Source: Phorcus lineatus (taxonomy: Eukaryota > Mollusca > Gastropoda > Trochida > Trochidae). Taken from it: a DNA stretch of 64,000 nt. Below, one piece after another: positions 11,593 to 23,800 of the stretch (position 1 is its first letter; each line of letters begins with the position of its first letter). A program made the position numbers and the translations under genes. The stretch is taken from positions 2,046,001-2,110,000 of the forward strand of contig OV121090.1 of the NCBI GenBank assembly GCA_921293015.1. The letters run 5' to 3'. The notes beneath the pieces were generated by a model. It ran no database searches, was not told the origin of the DNA, and saw nothing but the letters and a program-made list of their open reading frames with translations.

Positions 11593-11979
11593 ATATAATT
11601 TCCTAACATTGCGTCAAAAATGAAATCGATAATGATTTCGTACCTAATACTAAAATTATTCTAGCAACGGTTAATTAACTTGCAACGCTATGGGAACTCC
11701 ACAGTTGATGACTCACTTCTGGCCGGTACTGTAGTTAGTTGTACTGGTTTGCACCGTTGTGTTGGTTTGAAGGGAAACTAAAAAAGCAATACTGAAGCTA
11801 GGTTGTTCTAGCTTTTAATATATTTATTTTTGTTAGATATACTATAAAAACTGTGCTAAAACCAGCACAAACCCAACTCACGATAACATAAAACCATAAC
11901 GTGCAGTTAGTTCCGTACGTCTGACAAGGCAGTGTCAGTGTAGTTTGTGAATGAATTTAACAATGCCTTAACATGTCTT

Positions 11980-13665
11980 TATAGGGGATTCTTAATATTA
12001 CCTCATGAATATTTATGAGGTATCAGAAACCAAGTGTACGTACTCGAAAACGAGGCTAAGGCCGCTTCGAAACCCGGAAGTTACGTTCCTACAGTCAAGT
12101 CAGTATCCTTTCGAATTTATACTTTAAATTCCTTTTCACGATAAATACATAAGATATATACAGCAAATAAAATCACATAATTAGTTAAAACATTAATGTT
12201 AATCATTCAATAAAATAATCACTGTGATATTATTCTGAATTTAAGAGATTCAAATACTTATTACAGGGTCATATGAGGGTATTCGTTGAATGTATGTACA
12301 AACAATTAATTGTTCAAATTGAATAAGAAATTCCTATTACTTGTAGGCCTATTTTTGTTTTTATAAAATGCTGATTAGCTAAATGTATCAACATAAGTAG
12401 GAAAATGAGGGACTTCTTTATAAGGTATAGGAAATGAATAGATTAAAGAAATTAAGCCATTGATTTTAGGAATAATATTTACATTATAATTATCTAACCT
12501 CTATTTTAAAATGACAGAAATTTATCATTATGACTAAAAAGACAGGACAATTTTGAAGTCTTGATACATATTTCACTCCATGTATATTGTCAGTGAAAAG
12601 CTGAAAGTAAGTTTTGAAAACTGACAGTCAATCATAATGAATTAGGATTTATTGAATTCATGACTTAGTAATTTTGATATTAGACACTTTATATACGTGT
12701 GTTTATCTTTAAGGCACAATATACAATCTCTCAGCTAATTTCAAGTTATTTGTAGCATCCACCTTATGTCTACATGAATTGCCAGTAATACATGTGGGAT
12801 TTCTAAAAGTACTGAAATTAATCCCTCCCTTCACATTATTGGTGTCATAAATACCCAGTCACCACCTTATATACACCAATAAATATAATAGAATTTTTTT
12901 TTTTTAATTATACTCATGATTATATTTTTCTATTCAATATGATTATAATTAAAATTAATTCTAGCCTATATTAAATTCGTTTTGTGAATAATGAATTAAT
13001 AATTTCTGAAAAAATATTCTATACCTATGTATATAAATAATTATTAAATATATCACTTTTCTTCCAATCAGTTGGTGTACATGTCTTTGAGAAGTTCGGT
13101 ATAGGTTAAGGTTTTCGTTTCTTCATTATATTGATACTGCAGTACTTTACCATTTTTTGTAAACATGCCGATCCCACTACTTGATTCTTCATTGTTTTGT
13201 TTTAACAATTTTGTGATCCTTGAGTTAAAAGTCCTGAAATCTCGGGTAAAACTAATTTTATGAAGACTTATTTATGCATAACAAATAAGAGAAATTGGCA
13301 CTGTGTTTATTATAAATGCCTATACGGATCAAATGCGAATGCAAAACTCACGTAATATATCTTCGAATTTACCACGAATACAACTATCAAAACCAAAGTT
13401 TTGAAGCTATCCCTGGATGAATTTCCCTTCATTTTGCCGTTGTATTATCACTCGACATGTTTTCATGTCTGAAATTGACTGATTTTCTTTTAATTCATGC
13501 TTATACACTCGTGTATAGCCGAAGGAAATTCAAATTACACAGCGAATCGTACTATCAAAATGCAGCCATTACGCTATCCAGGAAGTAGGAAGCGGCCTTA
13601 GCCTCGGTTTGGATTTGAGGAGGTCATAGGTCGTATGCATGCATAAATATTGAGAATCCCCTATA
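11980..13665. mobile_element. Non-autonomous DNA element with imperfect TIRs
   Basis: Starts TATAGGGGATTCT and ends AGAATCCCCTATA, with a second inverted block CGAGGCTAAGGCCGCTTC (about 12050 and 13588). The ~1.69 kb in between is AT-rich and has no ORF. A small palindrome (cctcatgaatatttatgagg) lies just inside the left end. The target duplication may be TA or TATA and is merged with the TIR. Confidence 0.65.
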
Positions 13666-14997
13666 CAAAAGAACTAGTAGATTTATGTTTCAGAAAACGT
13701 GCTTGTATTAAGCATTAGGGGGATTAACTCCACAAGGCTAAATATGTTGGATAAAAAGTTGCATACTGCGAAGCGAAGTAATTGTGCCTGACCCCGAGTT
13801 TTCAAATCATCATGAAAATTAGGACAAGTCAGAGATAAAGTTAGGAAATTACAAAGCGTTCACAGCAAAAATTATTAGTGTTCTTGGGGCCATTCCCAAA
13901 CGTACCTCTGAGGAGGTCAGAATTATTCATGATGGCAGTAGGTCTCTAAATGGATCTATGAACTCTTTCGTAGTTGACACTTCAGTACATTATCAAGACC
14001 GGAGAACTGCCTGTAAGCTAAAATAGCACAATTGTTATCTAGTCAAGGTGGATCACCGCCATGCTTACCGCTCTGTGAATATTCACCCCATGCAGTAATT
14101 ATGACTGAACAGGACTGTACGCATTTTCAAGGGGAGGCAATAGGGACCTTTTTGGCAGATACAAAACTACCTTTTGGCTGCGCGCGCAGTCCAAAAATAT
14201 TGAAGACACTCACAGATGCTGTTTGCACCATTATGAAATACCATTATGATGTGACTGTCATTGCCTATCTTGATGATTTCCTTATCATATAAATTATTAG
14301 AACTCTTGGACAGTTAGGAAATGATATTAATTTGTCAGAAGTTAAAGGCCCATGTCAGCGATTTTCGGAATATGTATTGGCACAATTGCTTTCACTTGTC
14401 TTGCAGATAAACTATCTAAATTGTCTAATGTGATTGAAGATTTTGCTTCCCGCAAACGTGCTAGTAAATGTCAGGTTGATATTTTATCGGGTAAGCTTAA
14501 TTGTGCGGGTCAGGTTATACCATGAGGGCGCATGTTTTTGCGCCGTATACTTGACTTGAAAAATACATTGGTTCTCCCATCTCATAAAGTTGTTTTGTCA
14601 GAGGAGTTGAAGAGAGACGTTGACTGGTGGCACGAATTTCTACCTTGCTTTGAAGAAAGTGTTACAATAATGGACAGTCGGCCGGTCACAAATGTACACA
14701 CTGATGGATCTAAAGAGGGCCGTGGTTGTGTTTTCTTGAATGATTATTTCTATGTGAATTGGAAATTGGATCTTCCATGCTTGCAAGTTGTACATATACA
14801 CTTCAACGATACACTTGCTATTATTTCTGCTGCTTGTCGCTGGGGAGAACTGTGGCAGAACAAAAGAGTAGTGGTCCATACCGACAACTTTGCAGCTAAG
14901 TGGATCATTAATTATGGTTCTTCTTCTGACCCTTTGATAATGAAGTACCTTAAGGCACTGTTTTGGACCGGTGCCATGCATAATTAATTAATTGGGC

Positions 14998-15455
14998 GAG
15001 TCAGGTAATACCATGTGAGGGCGCACGTTTTTGCGCCGTATACTTGACTTTAAAAATACATTAATTACTTCTCCCATCTCATAAAGTTGTTTTGTCAGAG
15101 GAGATGAAGAAAGACATTGACTCGTGGACAATAATGGACAGTCGCCCGGTCACAAATGTACACACGGATGGATGTAAAGAGGGCTGTGGGCGTGTTTTCT
15201 TGAATGATTATTTTTATTTGAATTGGGAATCGGATCTTCCATGCTTGCAAGATGTACACATGAACTTCAAAGGTACACTTGCTATTATGTTTGCTGCTTG
15301 TCGCTGGGGAGAACTGTGGCAGAACATACGAGTAATGGTTCATACTGACAACTTTGCAGCTAAGTGCATCATTAATTAACCTCTGACCCTGTGATAATGA
15401 AATACCTTAAGGCATTGTTTTGGACCGGTGCCATGCATAACTTCAATCTAATTCA
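14998..15455 (+). repeat. Partial tandem duplication inside DIRS element
   Basis: Repeats 14505-14985 (ccgtatacttgact..., then HTDG..EG.G and HTDNFAAK) with an internal deletion that removes the WWHEFLPCFEESV region. The duplicate ends before the recombinase part. Confidence 0.85.
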
Positions 15456-15467
15456 ATAAAATCATTT

Positions 15468-15869
15468 GTGCTGTATATGCTTCTTCCAGGTTACAAGAAG
15501 AATGTAGACCGTATTAGAGTTTGTGTACCATTGCCATGTGTGTCAGGGCTACCTTTGTGTCCAGCCTGTGCTCTACAAGACCTTTACCTGTCCAGAAATG
15601 AACTGCCATTACAAACCTTTTGGGTTAGTAAAGAACTGACTCCTTTATCATACAACAACTGTATAACAAGATTGTAACATCTGTTGCAGACATGTGGAAT
15701 AAAGACGGCAGAGTTTAGTGGCCATTCCTTCAGGAGGGGTGGAGTGACATGGGCCCTTAAGAGTGGTTTGTCAGAACAAGTCATTCAGAGACTAAAATAC
15801 TGGTCAAGTAACGCTTTCACCAGATACATTGACTCTGATACCAAGCAGCACAGTGCAGCAGATGGTTAA
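15468..15869 (+). pseudogene. Tyrosine recombinase remnant of DIRS element
   Basis: Reading frames 15468-15677 (LLPGYKKNVDRIRV..., LCPACALQDLYLSR) and 15684-15869 (GIKTAEFSGHSFRRGG...W...RYIDSD) are joined across a stop at 15675-15677. The second holds the catalytic H-x-x-R and the C-terminal Tyr. It is non-functional as it stands. Confidence 0.8.
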
Positions 15870-15899
15870 ATTTTTGTACCTTTGATTCCTTGTACCTTG

Positions 15900-17150
15900 C
15901 AGTTTGCAGCAAGAGTTTTGATAAATAGCTTTTCATTACCTTTCCACTTAATCTTTTTTACTATGTCTTTGTTTAAACAACCTCTGGGTGGGCTTGGGGC
16001 TTTATATATATCATAATTATCATAATATCTTTATGCTAAAATATTGTAAAGGGTCAACATTTTCCAATTTTAAATTTTGCTGTTTATGCAACTGTCGCAA
16101 TTGCGGATCAAGAATATAGTTTGTGAGCCGGGAGTTTTGGTAGTGTGAACTTTGTAGTTAGATTAGTAGGTATAAATAGGGGATCAACGGTGACCAAAAC
16201 CTATCTTCTCATTACTCTTATGTCAAAACCATTCCGCAGTTTTGACCTGTAAGGGTTAATGAGCAGACACGCTTCACTCATCACTAATCCCGGACTCCTA
16301 TTTATACCTACTTAGATTCCTTGTACTATGCATGTTAGTCTATCTTAGGTTAGGAGTAAACGTCACATTCAAAAGTCTTTCTCCTATATCACGGCTACTA
16401 TTATTATTGCAGTGAGAAACACCAGCAACACTAATGTGACTACTATTCAGTGTTCAAATTGATGGTGGATCAAAAGAATAAATGTTCAAATGTTTCTATT
16501 TTTTATTAGATAAAAAATATATGGTAATGATATCACAGTAGATCATATAAATAAAAAGATGTATCAGAATATACGAGAGCAGGTCTTTTTCTGATACATG
16601 CAATTGAAAATAAAGTAACAAGCACTCCTGTCAGATTGGACAAAATAAAACATGCATCTTATCACAGATCACATTTTCAGTCAAGAGCATATATGTATAT
16701 CATGAACCTTCATTTTGAATTATAAATATCATAATATAAGAAAATAACATTTTGATTCTAAATCTTCTACAACTCTTTAATGAAAGAACATGAATCAAGC
16801 AGACCATATCAAATACTTCTGTGACATAAGTACATGTATACACAAATTGTGACATCACAATAGTAAAAAACTGGACAAACCGTACAAATGTAACCATATT
16901 CAAAGTGTAATCCATTCTCCAAAAAGTACAAATGTACACATGTTAACAAGTCTAAAAGTTACATATGTAGGTACAACTGCAAAACATTTCATAGTCATTA
17001 TTGCATTCATTTGTTTCAGTAAAATATATGAAATGTTAAAAAACACTTGAGCACATTTAGGAAGATGCATTACAAGATTATTTTATTACTCTGCATCAAA
17101 AACCTTGAGTTAGTGATAAACTATAAGTGATATAATTGTAAAGACATACC
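15900..17150. other. Intergenic / possible 3' flank of VPS4-like gene
   Basis: AT-rich with no coding signal apart from the short inverted repeat at 16163-16315. On the minus strand an AATAAA lies at 17087-17082, a possible poly(A) signal of the VPS4-like gene. Confidence 0.4.
16163..16315. repeat. Short inverted-repeat element (MITE-like)
   Basis: TAGTAGGTATAAATAGG at about 16167 and its near complement CCTATTTATACCTACTTA at about 16296 bound ~150 bp. It could be a MITE or the end of the neighbouring DIRS element. Confidence 0.5.
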
Positions 17151-17760
17151 TTCTTTCTTAGCCATACAAATCTCCTATGTAAAGAATTATCTTATTTCTA
17201 ATGTCCAATTCTCCTCTGTAAAGTAAAACGTTATTTCTTAGCTGTAGAAATCTCCTTTGTAAAGTATTAACTTATTTCTTAGCTTTACTTTTCTCCAATG
17301 TAATGTCATATCTACCTCAATTGCTAATTCTCCAATGTCAAGTAACCTCTTCCTCCAGTGCTTTACAATTCCTTGTTTTAATGCCAACTTTTCTTAAAGA
17401 ATCTTCCATGTAAAGTCATATCGTCTTCCTGTGCTTAAGAGTTCTCCCTTGTAAAGTCATATCTTCTTCCAGTGCTTAACAGTTCTCCGTTGTAAAGTCA
17501 TATCTTCTTCCTGTGCTTAACAGCTCACGCTTGTAAAGTCATATCTTTTTATACTTGCTTTATAATTCTTTTGTGGAAAGTCATATAAACTTCACAATGT
17601 AAAGTCATATCATTTTGTGCTCGTCAATAAAAAGTGGTATCTTTTTATGCTATACAATGTAAAGTCATATCTTTTTCCAATACTTTACAATACAAAGTCA
17701 TATCATCTCCTTATTGCTACACAACACAAAGTCATATCATCTTCTTATTGCTTTATGATA
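17150..17760. repeat. Degenerate 41-bp tandem repeat at the 3' end of the VPS4-like gene
   Basis: Units start tgtaaagtcatatcttcttc; spacing is 41 bp at about 17410, 17451, 17492 and 17533, and looser on both sides. The last units (cacaaagtcatatc, gatacaaagtcctcgac) run into the terminal coding exon, so the array overlaps the stop codon region and would form the 3' UTR. Confidence 0.8.
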
Positions 17761-17848
17761 CAAAGTCCTCGACCCATTGCTGCATCCTTGCCTCTGACTC
17801 AGAATCAACAGAGCCACGGAACTTCCTTAAACTCTCCAAAAAATTACT
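17753..17848 (-). CDS. VPS4-like exon 12 (C-terminal helix, stop)
   Basis: SNFLESLRKFRGSVDSESEA to VEDFVS and TAA at 17755-17753. It corresponds to the C-terminal helix of VPS4. Its 3' end shares sequence with the 41-bp tandem repeat. Confidence 0.85.
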   Translation of the reverse strand, partial: SNFLESLRKFRGSVDSESEARMQQWVEDFVS

Positions 17849-20800
17849 CTGCAAAGGAAATGAAAACGGATTATGTTTGATGGTAATTGATTAATGATAG
17901 ATGAATAATGATTTGAAACAATTTAAGAAATATCATTACACATGTATATGATTTAAGATTGATGATTCAAGATAGATGATTTTAGACACATGACTTGAGG
18001 TGACAACCGCCATAATTATCAATTAGACTGAAAGGCTGACATAGTCAAATATGAAAAGATTATGAAAGATTTAGCAATCATTGTTAATCAACAATTGGAT
18101 CTCAACATCTGCCATTTAAGGGATACAATTTGACCAATTGTGTCTTTTTTCGGTGTTTCTGTGTTCTTCACAAAACAAGCTGATGAGGTCAACATCTTTA
18201 TGTACTGGTATATGCAAGGATTGTTTAAAAACAGACCACTTCAATTTCCGGTTCAAGAAGTTTGTGTCCATCTAAATCAATCCAAGACATTTCAGTGGCG
18301 CCATCGTCCCCATGGCAACAGGGGGTCCAGAAACCATCTTCCTTTGTCTCTGGATGAGTAACCTGACAAGAGAATATAGCAGCTGTCAGTTGAATCTCTC
18401 ACTGATCACTACCTACAGCTGGTCCAGTTCATGCTACAAGTTTGAACCGGAGATAAACTCTTGTAGTCAAGTTTGGTGTGTAAGCTGATCCTCATTTGGG
18501 ATACCAAATTGAAAGGCTGGTAAGCATGGAGAAGTGAGAAACAATCATCAAAACCAGAGAGATTTGGACAATATATGTGTGGGGATTAGATATCTCAGGT
18601 ATAATATCCTTTCTTCTCTGTGACATTTTGAGGATGATCACAAAAGACATGAGGGTCGGCGGGTGTAGTCTACACCATATATGTATATACATAAACACAA
18701 AATTGTGACACTAGGGTCACCAATGATAACAGAAACTTGACATGTGTCGCAAGTAGTGGTATAAAGTTGCCCATTCACTATTATAGAAATCCTTCAGCTC
18801 TAGGTTAATGATTCAATATCATATGGATGTATTACTTTACTATCACATAATACATTCAAAATGTTTGAAGAAGCTTCAAGACTATAATGGTTGTGTAAAA
18901 GCATGAGGAAGCCCTGATTCATAATCAACCTTCAGCTTGACGGGAATGCATCTCATTTATTTTGGTTTTGATATTCGATAACGCTTTGCGGTAAATAGTA
19001 AAACAAATTATCTCCCTTTGAGAACTCACCTGTTTGAAGTACCTGGCCTCCTGGATCCTACGGACTGACTGCATCATTGCATCTCGACACAAGCAGACTA
19101 GGTCAGCCTGGGTGAACCGACAGGACCTGGGGGAAACACTTACTATTATGAAATGATCAAACACTTGGAGATTGTTACCTGACAAAGTGTGTCACATGTC
19201 AAAACGAGTGCTAATTTCTAATGTACTTGAAAAAGAATAAGGGTTATACATAAATTTTCACAATCTTCATAAAAGTCTTATGGAACACTTTGGAAAGTTA
19301 TAATTTCTCATTCACCTAGTCTATTCCATTTGAATCACATTGAAACATTGAAAAAATGGCTGCTACCCTTGCAACGGCGGGCTACAGTGGGAACTTACCA
19401 GCATTTGACATCACAGACAAAGGGGTTTTCCTAGAACAATCGTTGGGCAAAAGTGACATGGGCACATGTCCACATATTGAAAATATGTCACCATATGTTT
19501 CATCATTATGGGCCATGTATATGATTCATTAAGAAACTAGGATGAAAAGTTGGAAGACAAGGACATGCGTCAGCATAAAAAACTCTCTGTATAAGTTCAG
19601 TCCAGATCAGAAATCACCCCTCCTTGTACTGTGATAAAGATGAAATGAGATTGATACAAAATACAGACCAGTGAAAAGGCTTTGTGTGAATTGATGGAAG
19701 AATGTTGCTATGTACTGTTGACAATTCACTGACTAAAAGACAGTTAGCTTCATTTCCATTGTCTGACATGTTCACTGTTGACAGTGCAATGTCACAAAAT
19801 TTCATGATGTGATGAAATTACATTTGATTTAAGTTTTTTAACTTTTTGGCAAGCACCAATATTCATAACATGAACTCCTAAACACAATTTTGGACACATC
19901 ATTAGCCCCAATGATGATGTTGAATGGTTAAAGAAGAAAGAATTTTCATTACAAAGATGAAATCTAACATGAACTAACACAAGACCAATTGCAAGTGGTA
20001 AAAAAACCTAAATAATAGCAGCAATATCAATTTTAGTGGAACAAGAAAAAACCAATTTCAAAATAAAACAACCTACCCAGCTGAAATTGTTTTATCTCCG
20101 AGTTGATCAAAGTTGTCAGCTCCCAACTTGTGACGCACACCATTCAAACTAGACTTCAGTATTTCTATCCTAGCTTTTTTGGTAGGCAAGTCGAAGAAGA
20201 TTCTTTTATAAACCCTGTAAATAATGTTGTGCAAATCAACGGACCAAATCTCCGAAGCATTTTTAATAAAATTACCTACAAAGAATTATATTATAAGATA
20301 ACATGAATGATTCAAATTCTTTTAAAAAGTATAACACACCTTCCCTAGGGTGAAATATAGAGAATCTCACCCTCGTGTCTTCTGATATAAAATGTATCAA
20401 AATGAGTTGAAAAAAGTTATGAATATCCCTGGAGGGTCTCGGATATTTTAGTTGTATCAATAAGTGTCAATATCAGAATATATTTGATATCAGAAGACAC
20501 GAGGATGAGATTATATTTATCATCCAAAATGATTTTTCATTACATTTCAACAATAAATATACATTTCTGAACACTGCACTACTCTAAGACTCCCAGTGCG
20601 GTGGTGTTATAACTTGATGATGTCAAAGAATTGTGATGTCATACACTTGATGCTAACATGGATGCATTTTTTAAAATCTTCTGCCCAAAAGATATCTCCT
20701 AGGAGATATAGCTTGATCTCCTCTAAGCGATATCTCCTGCGGAACACAGTTTTGGATGATAAAATGAAGTAATTTATATAAAAGTGAACAATTGAGTTTC

Positions 20801-23800
20801 TCTAGTACATACATTTAGGTTAGAGTTTGGTGACTCTTGTTCAGGGATGTTTGGTAACCATATGGATATGTTTAAGTTGGGTTTTCAAATATCATTACAG
20901 TATTTCCGGAATTCTCTTTGAGATCTATTTCTATATATTGTAACATGTTTTACCTAAGTAAGTCATAAGTGATATGCAATAGTAAAAAGGTTAATGGTTG
21001 CCTTCATTATCATCTACCAATTTTTCAGTAGGAATTCTGGCCATTCACTTAACAGCATATACATATCTTTCCACATGAAAATAATGACAAGAACGAAAAT
21101 GAACGATAATGTCAAACTGTGAAAAGGACTACCAATTTTTTAATTCATATTTTTACCTATTTTCCACCTTACTTGATGCAAAATATATTTTCTTCAAAGC
21201 GTAAAACATTACATTTTTTCAATTTAAGTTGGGGTAGAATTAGGTGTCAGATATCTAGAAAAATGTGCATGTGGCCAATTTAGTGTGAACACCTTTAAAT
21301 CATTCGAGCTAGGAACAGATACTTGTACCTTAACATCACATCACATACTACGTTTGATACAAAATTCCTTATATAGATTTAAAAAAGATTTTGTTGCGAT
21401 TTGTAACATTGTATTCCTTTAAATTGGTTTAAGAAATTGTGCAGTGCCTTAAATGAGTACTGACCTCCTTCTAAAGGGTGACGCCAGACACCAGGGCTTC
21501 TGGGTAACAAACACCATGGCCAGTTTCTTTTCCTTCGTCCTCTCATCTTTGTTGAACCCCTCATATTGGACAAGAAACTCTGTTTTGATCTGCCGCCATC
21601 TTTGGTTATCCTCATTGCTATGGTGCCTGTCCATGACGTCAAGATCCTCCAAGATGAGGATGCACGGAGACTTGTCGTAGAAAAAGCGAAACAGGTCCTT
21701 CACAGCTCTGGAGAAAAAATTTAAGTGTCTTTAAGCACATAAAATGCTGAGGGACAAACTCGAACTCCCTGCCACTTTCCTGTGTGGCCATATTTGAGCT
21801 ACCATAAATAGTTCATATTGTTTATCACTCATCATGATTTGTCAAAAGTGAATTTAGCTGATATAGAAGACAATCTGAATAGAAAAACAGAGATTATTAC
21901 CCGAGGAAGTGTGTTATATGAATTTTACAAAACGAGTGTGAATTTTTGTATTAATTGAGCAGGAGCGATGTTTATATACAAATCCACATAAGTTTGGTAA
22001 AAGTCATATGACACACCCTCCAAGTGTAATAATTTCTTTATTATCAATTCTATTTAATCTAAAACGCATGGAAATATTCAGAGAACAGCTTGCTACCCTT
22101 GCGATGGCCTGCTATGCCTGCAAAATCAAATATTTGTCGGATAAAAATAGTATTGCATGGGAAGGGCATTTAGAAATCTCATAAATATGAAACAATACCC
22201 AAACCGACCTTTCTGGCCTGTCTGAGAAGAATCGTGAGGTAAGATCCCATACTGAAAGCTTCAGGAAATTAAAGGTAGGTAACTCTGTTGCGATGGCCGT
22301 CATCATCATGGTCTTGCCAGTACCTGGGTGCTGGGGAAATAGATCATGCATGAAACATCAGTTTTTGTTTGTTTGTTGTTGTTGTATGACATACTGAAGC
22401 ATTATACATATCATTTTGCTTTTGCTGATTTTAACAGAGAAATACTTCTTGGTAATCAAGATGTTCTATCATATACGTTTTTATAAGTTTGGGTAAGATA
22501 AATATGTGGACATTTTATGAATGCTTCAATTAAGTATAACAGTAATCGTTTCAACTTCGTCCTGAAAAATTCAATCCTGTTATTTTTTAAAGCTAAATTT
22601 TTTTCGAGTATGTCACCTTAAGACATTTACCAAACCATTTCGTCTGAAACTTGAAATATTTTGGCCAAAAGCATAAGTAGGTAACTATTTAGAAAAAGTT
22701 CCAAATGATTATTAAGCTCATTATAAGTACCAAAACATCAAGTTGTAGAGACATTTCAGATATCAATTTATTTACTCATGTTTATTTATTTCTATATTGT
22801 TTTAGATACTGAACAAATAGACATTTTATTTTATTCAATTACAATTTTACCAATAACCTTTATATTATAATATATATATGGAGTAAAGAAACACCTATTT
22901 CACTTAATCATAAGAAAAATCTCTCACCCCAAACAGAAGAGTGTTGTTCGTAAAAGTTCTGTATCTGCCTGGAAAGAAAAGATTTTCTTCGAAATTAGAG
23001 AAAGAGATGACCTTATGGTAATTTGCTTTCAATGTTAATTTACTAATAACTTTCTTGATTGTATAATTTCTCTAGTATATTCATTTTGTGATAAATATTT
23101 GAAAGTTAGTGTTGTTTTCTAGATTATATTCAAGACCCAGGTTTTTTAAAGGAGGAAGTATGGTAAAATAGTTTCAAAATTCTTAAAGTGGGCATTATAA
23201 ACATGATTTTGGCTCTTTTGTTATTACCATGTCGTCTTGGTAGAATTTATTTGAGAAATATTGCATCACATAAAGAAATAAATCAGCTCTCTTTCTTCAA
23301 AATCTTGAAAAACTAAATTCAAATAATCTATAATCAATCACATTTGGCAACATAAGACAGATATATAGTTTCACTACCAAATGCGTTTGCTGTGTACTTA
23401 GTCTAAATTTTTCTAAATAAATGCCAGGGGCGTAGGAGCGAATTTGAAAGTGGGGGGGCTTGGATTGAAATTTTGTAACCAAAAAAAAAAAAAAAAAAAA
23501 AAGGAAACTTACTGCTTACCCCATCTTATCTTCAATTAGGATGATTGCATGTTTTAGTTCTACGCTCAGAGTAGTTTTAGAAACTACCCACAAAGTAGTG
23601 CATAGTAGCTGTTTTGTAACAATACTAGACCAGTTATTGGGAAATATGTAGTAGAAAGGGGAAAATAATCAATTTGAAAAAAACATTTCGAAAAAAAAGT
23701 GGGGGGGGCTTAAAAAAAAAGTGGGAGGGCTTAAAAAAAGCCCCCCCCCCTGTTCCTACGCCCCTGAATGCATAATAATTTCTGTAATTTGTAGCATATA

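Larger units (their letters stand above)
13887..15869 (+). pseudogene. DIRS-type tyrosine-recombinase retroelement, degraded
   Basis: Three protein regions in DIRS order, broken by frameshifts, stops and an internal duplication. RT (13887-14290): PKRTSEEVRIIHDGSRSL, then KVDHRHAYRSVNIHP in another frame, LPFGCARSPK and the catalytic YLDDFL. RNase H/linker (14505-14987): FLRRILDLKNT, SHKVVLSEELKRDVDWWHEF, HTDGSKEGRG and HTDNFAAKWII. Tyrosine recombinase (15468-15869): SGHSFRRGG with the HxxR pair, a Trp and RYI with the candidate Tyr. DIRS elements integrate by recombinase and lack an integrase, which fits. Terminal repeats were not located. Confidence 0.85.

Noticed and set aside
21453..21680. 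75-codon plus ORF at VPS4-like exon 8
   Set aside because: Antisense shadow of the AAA exon.
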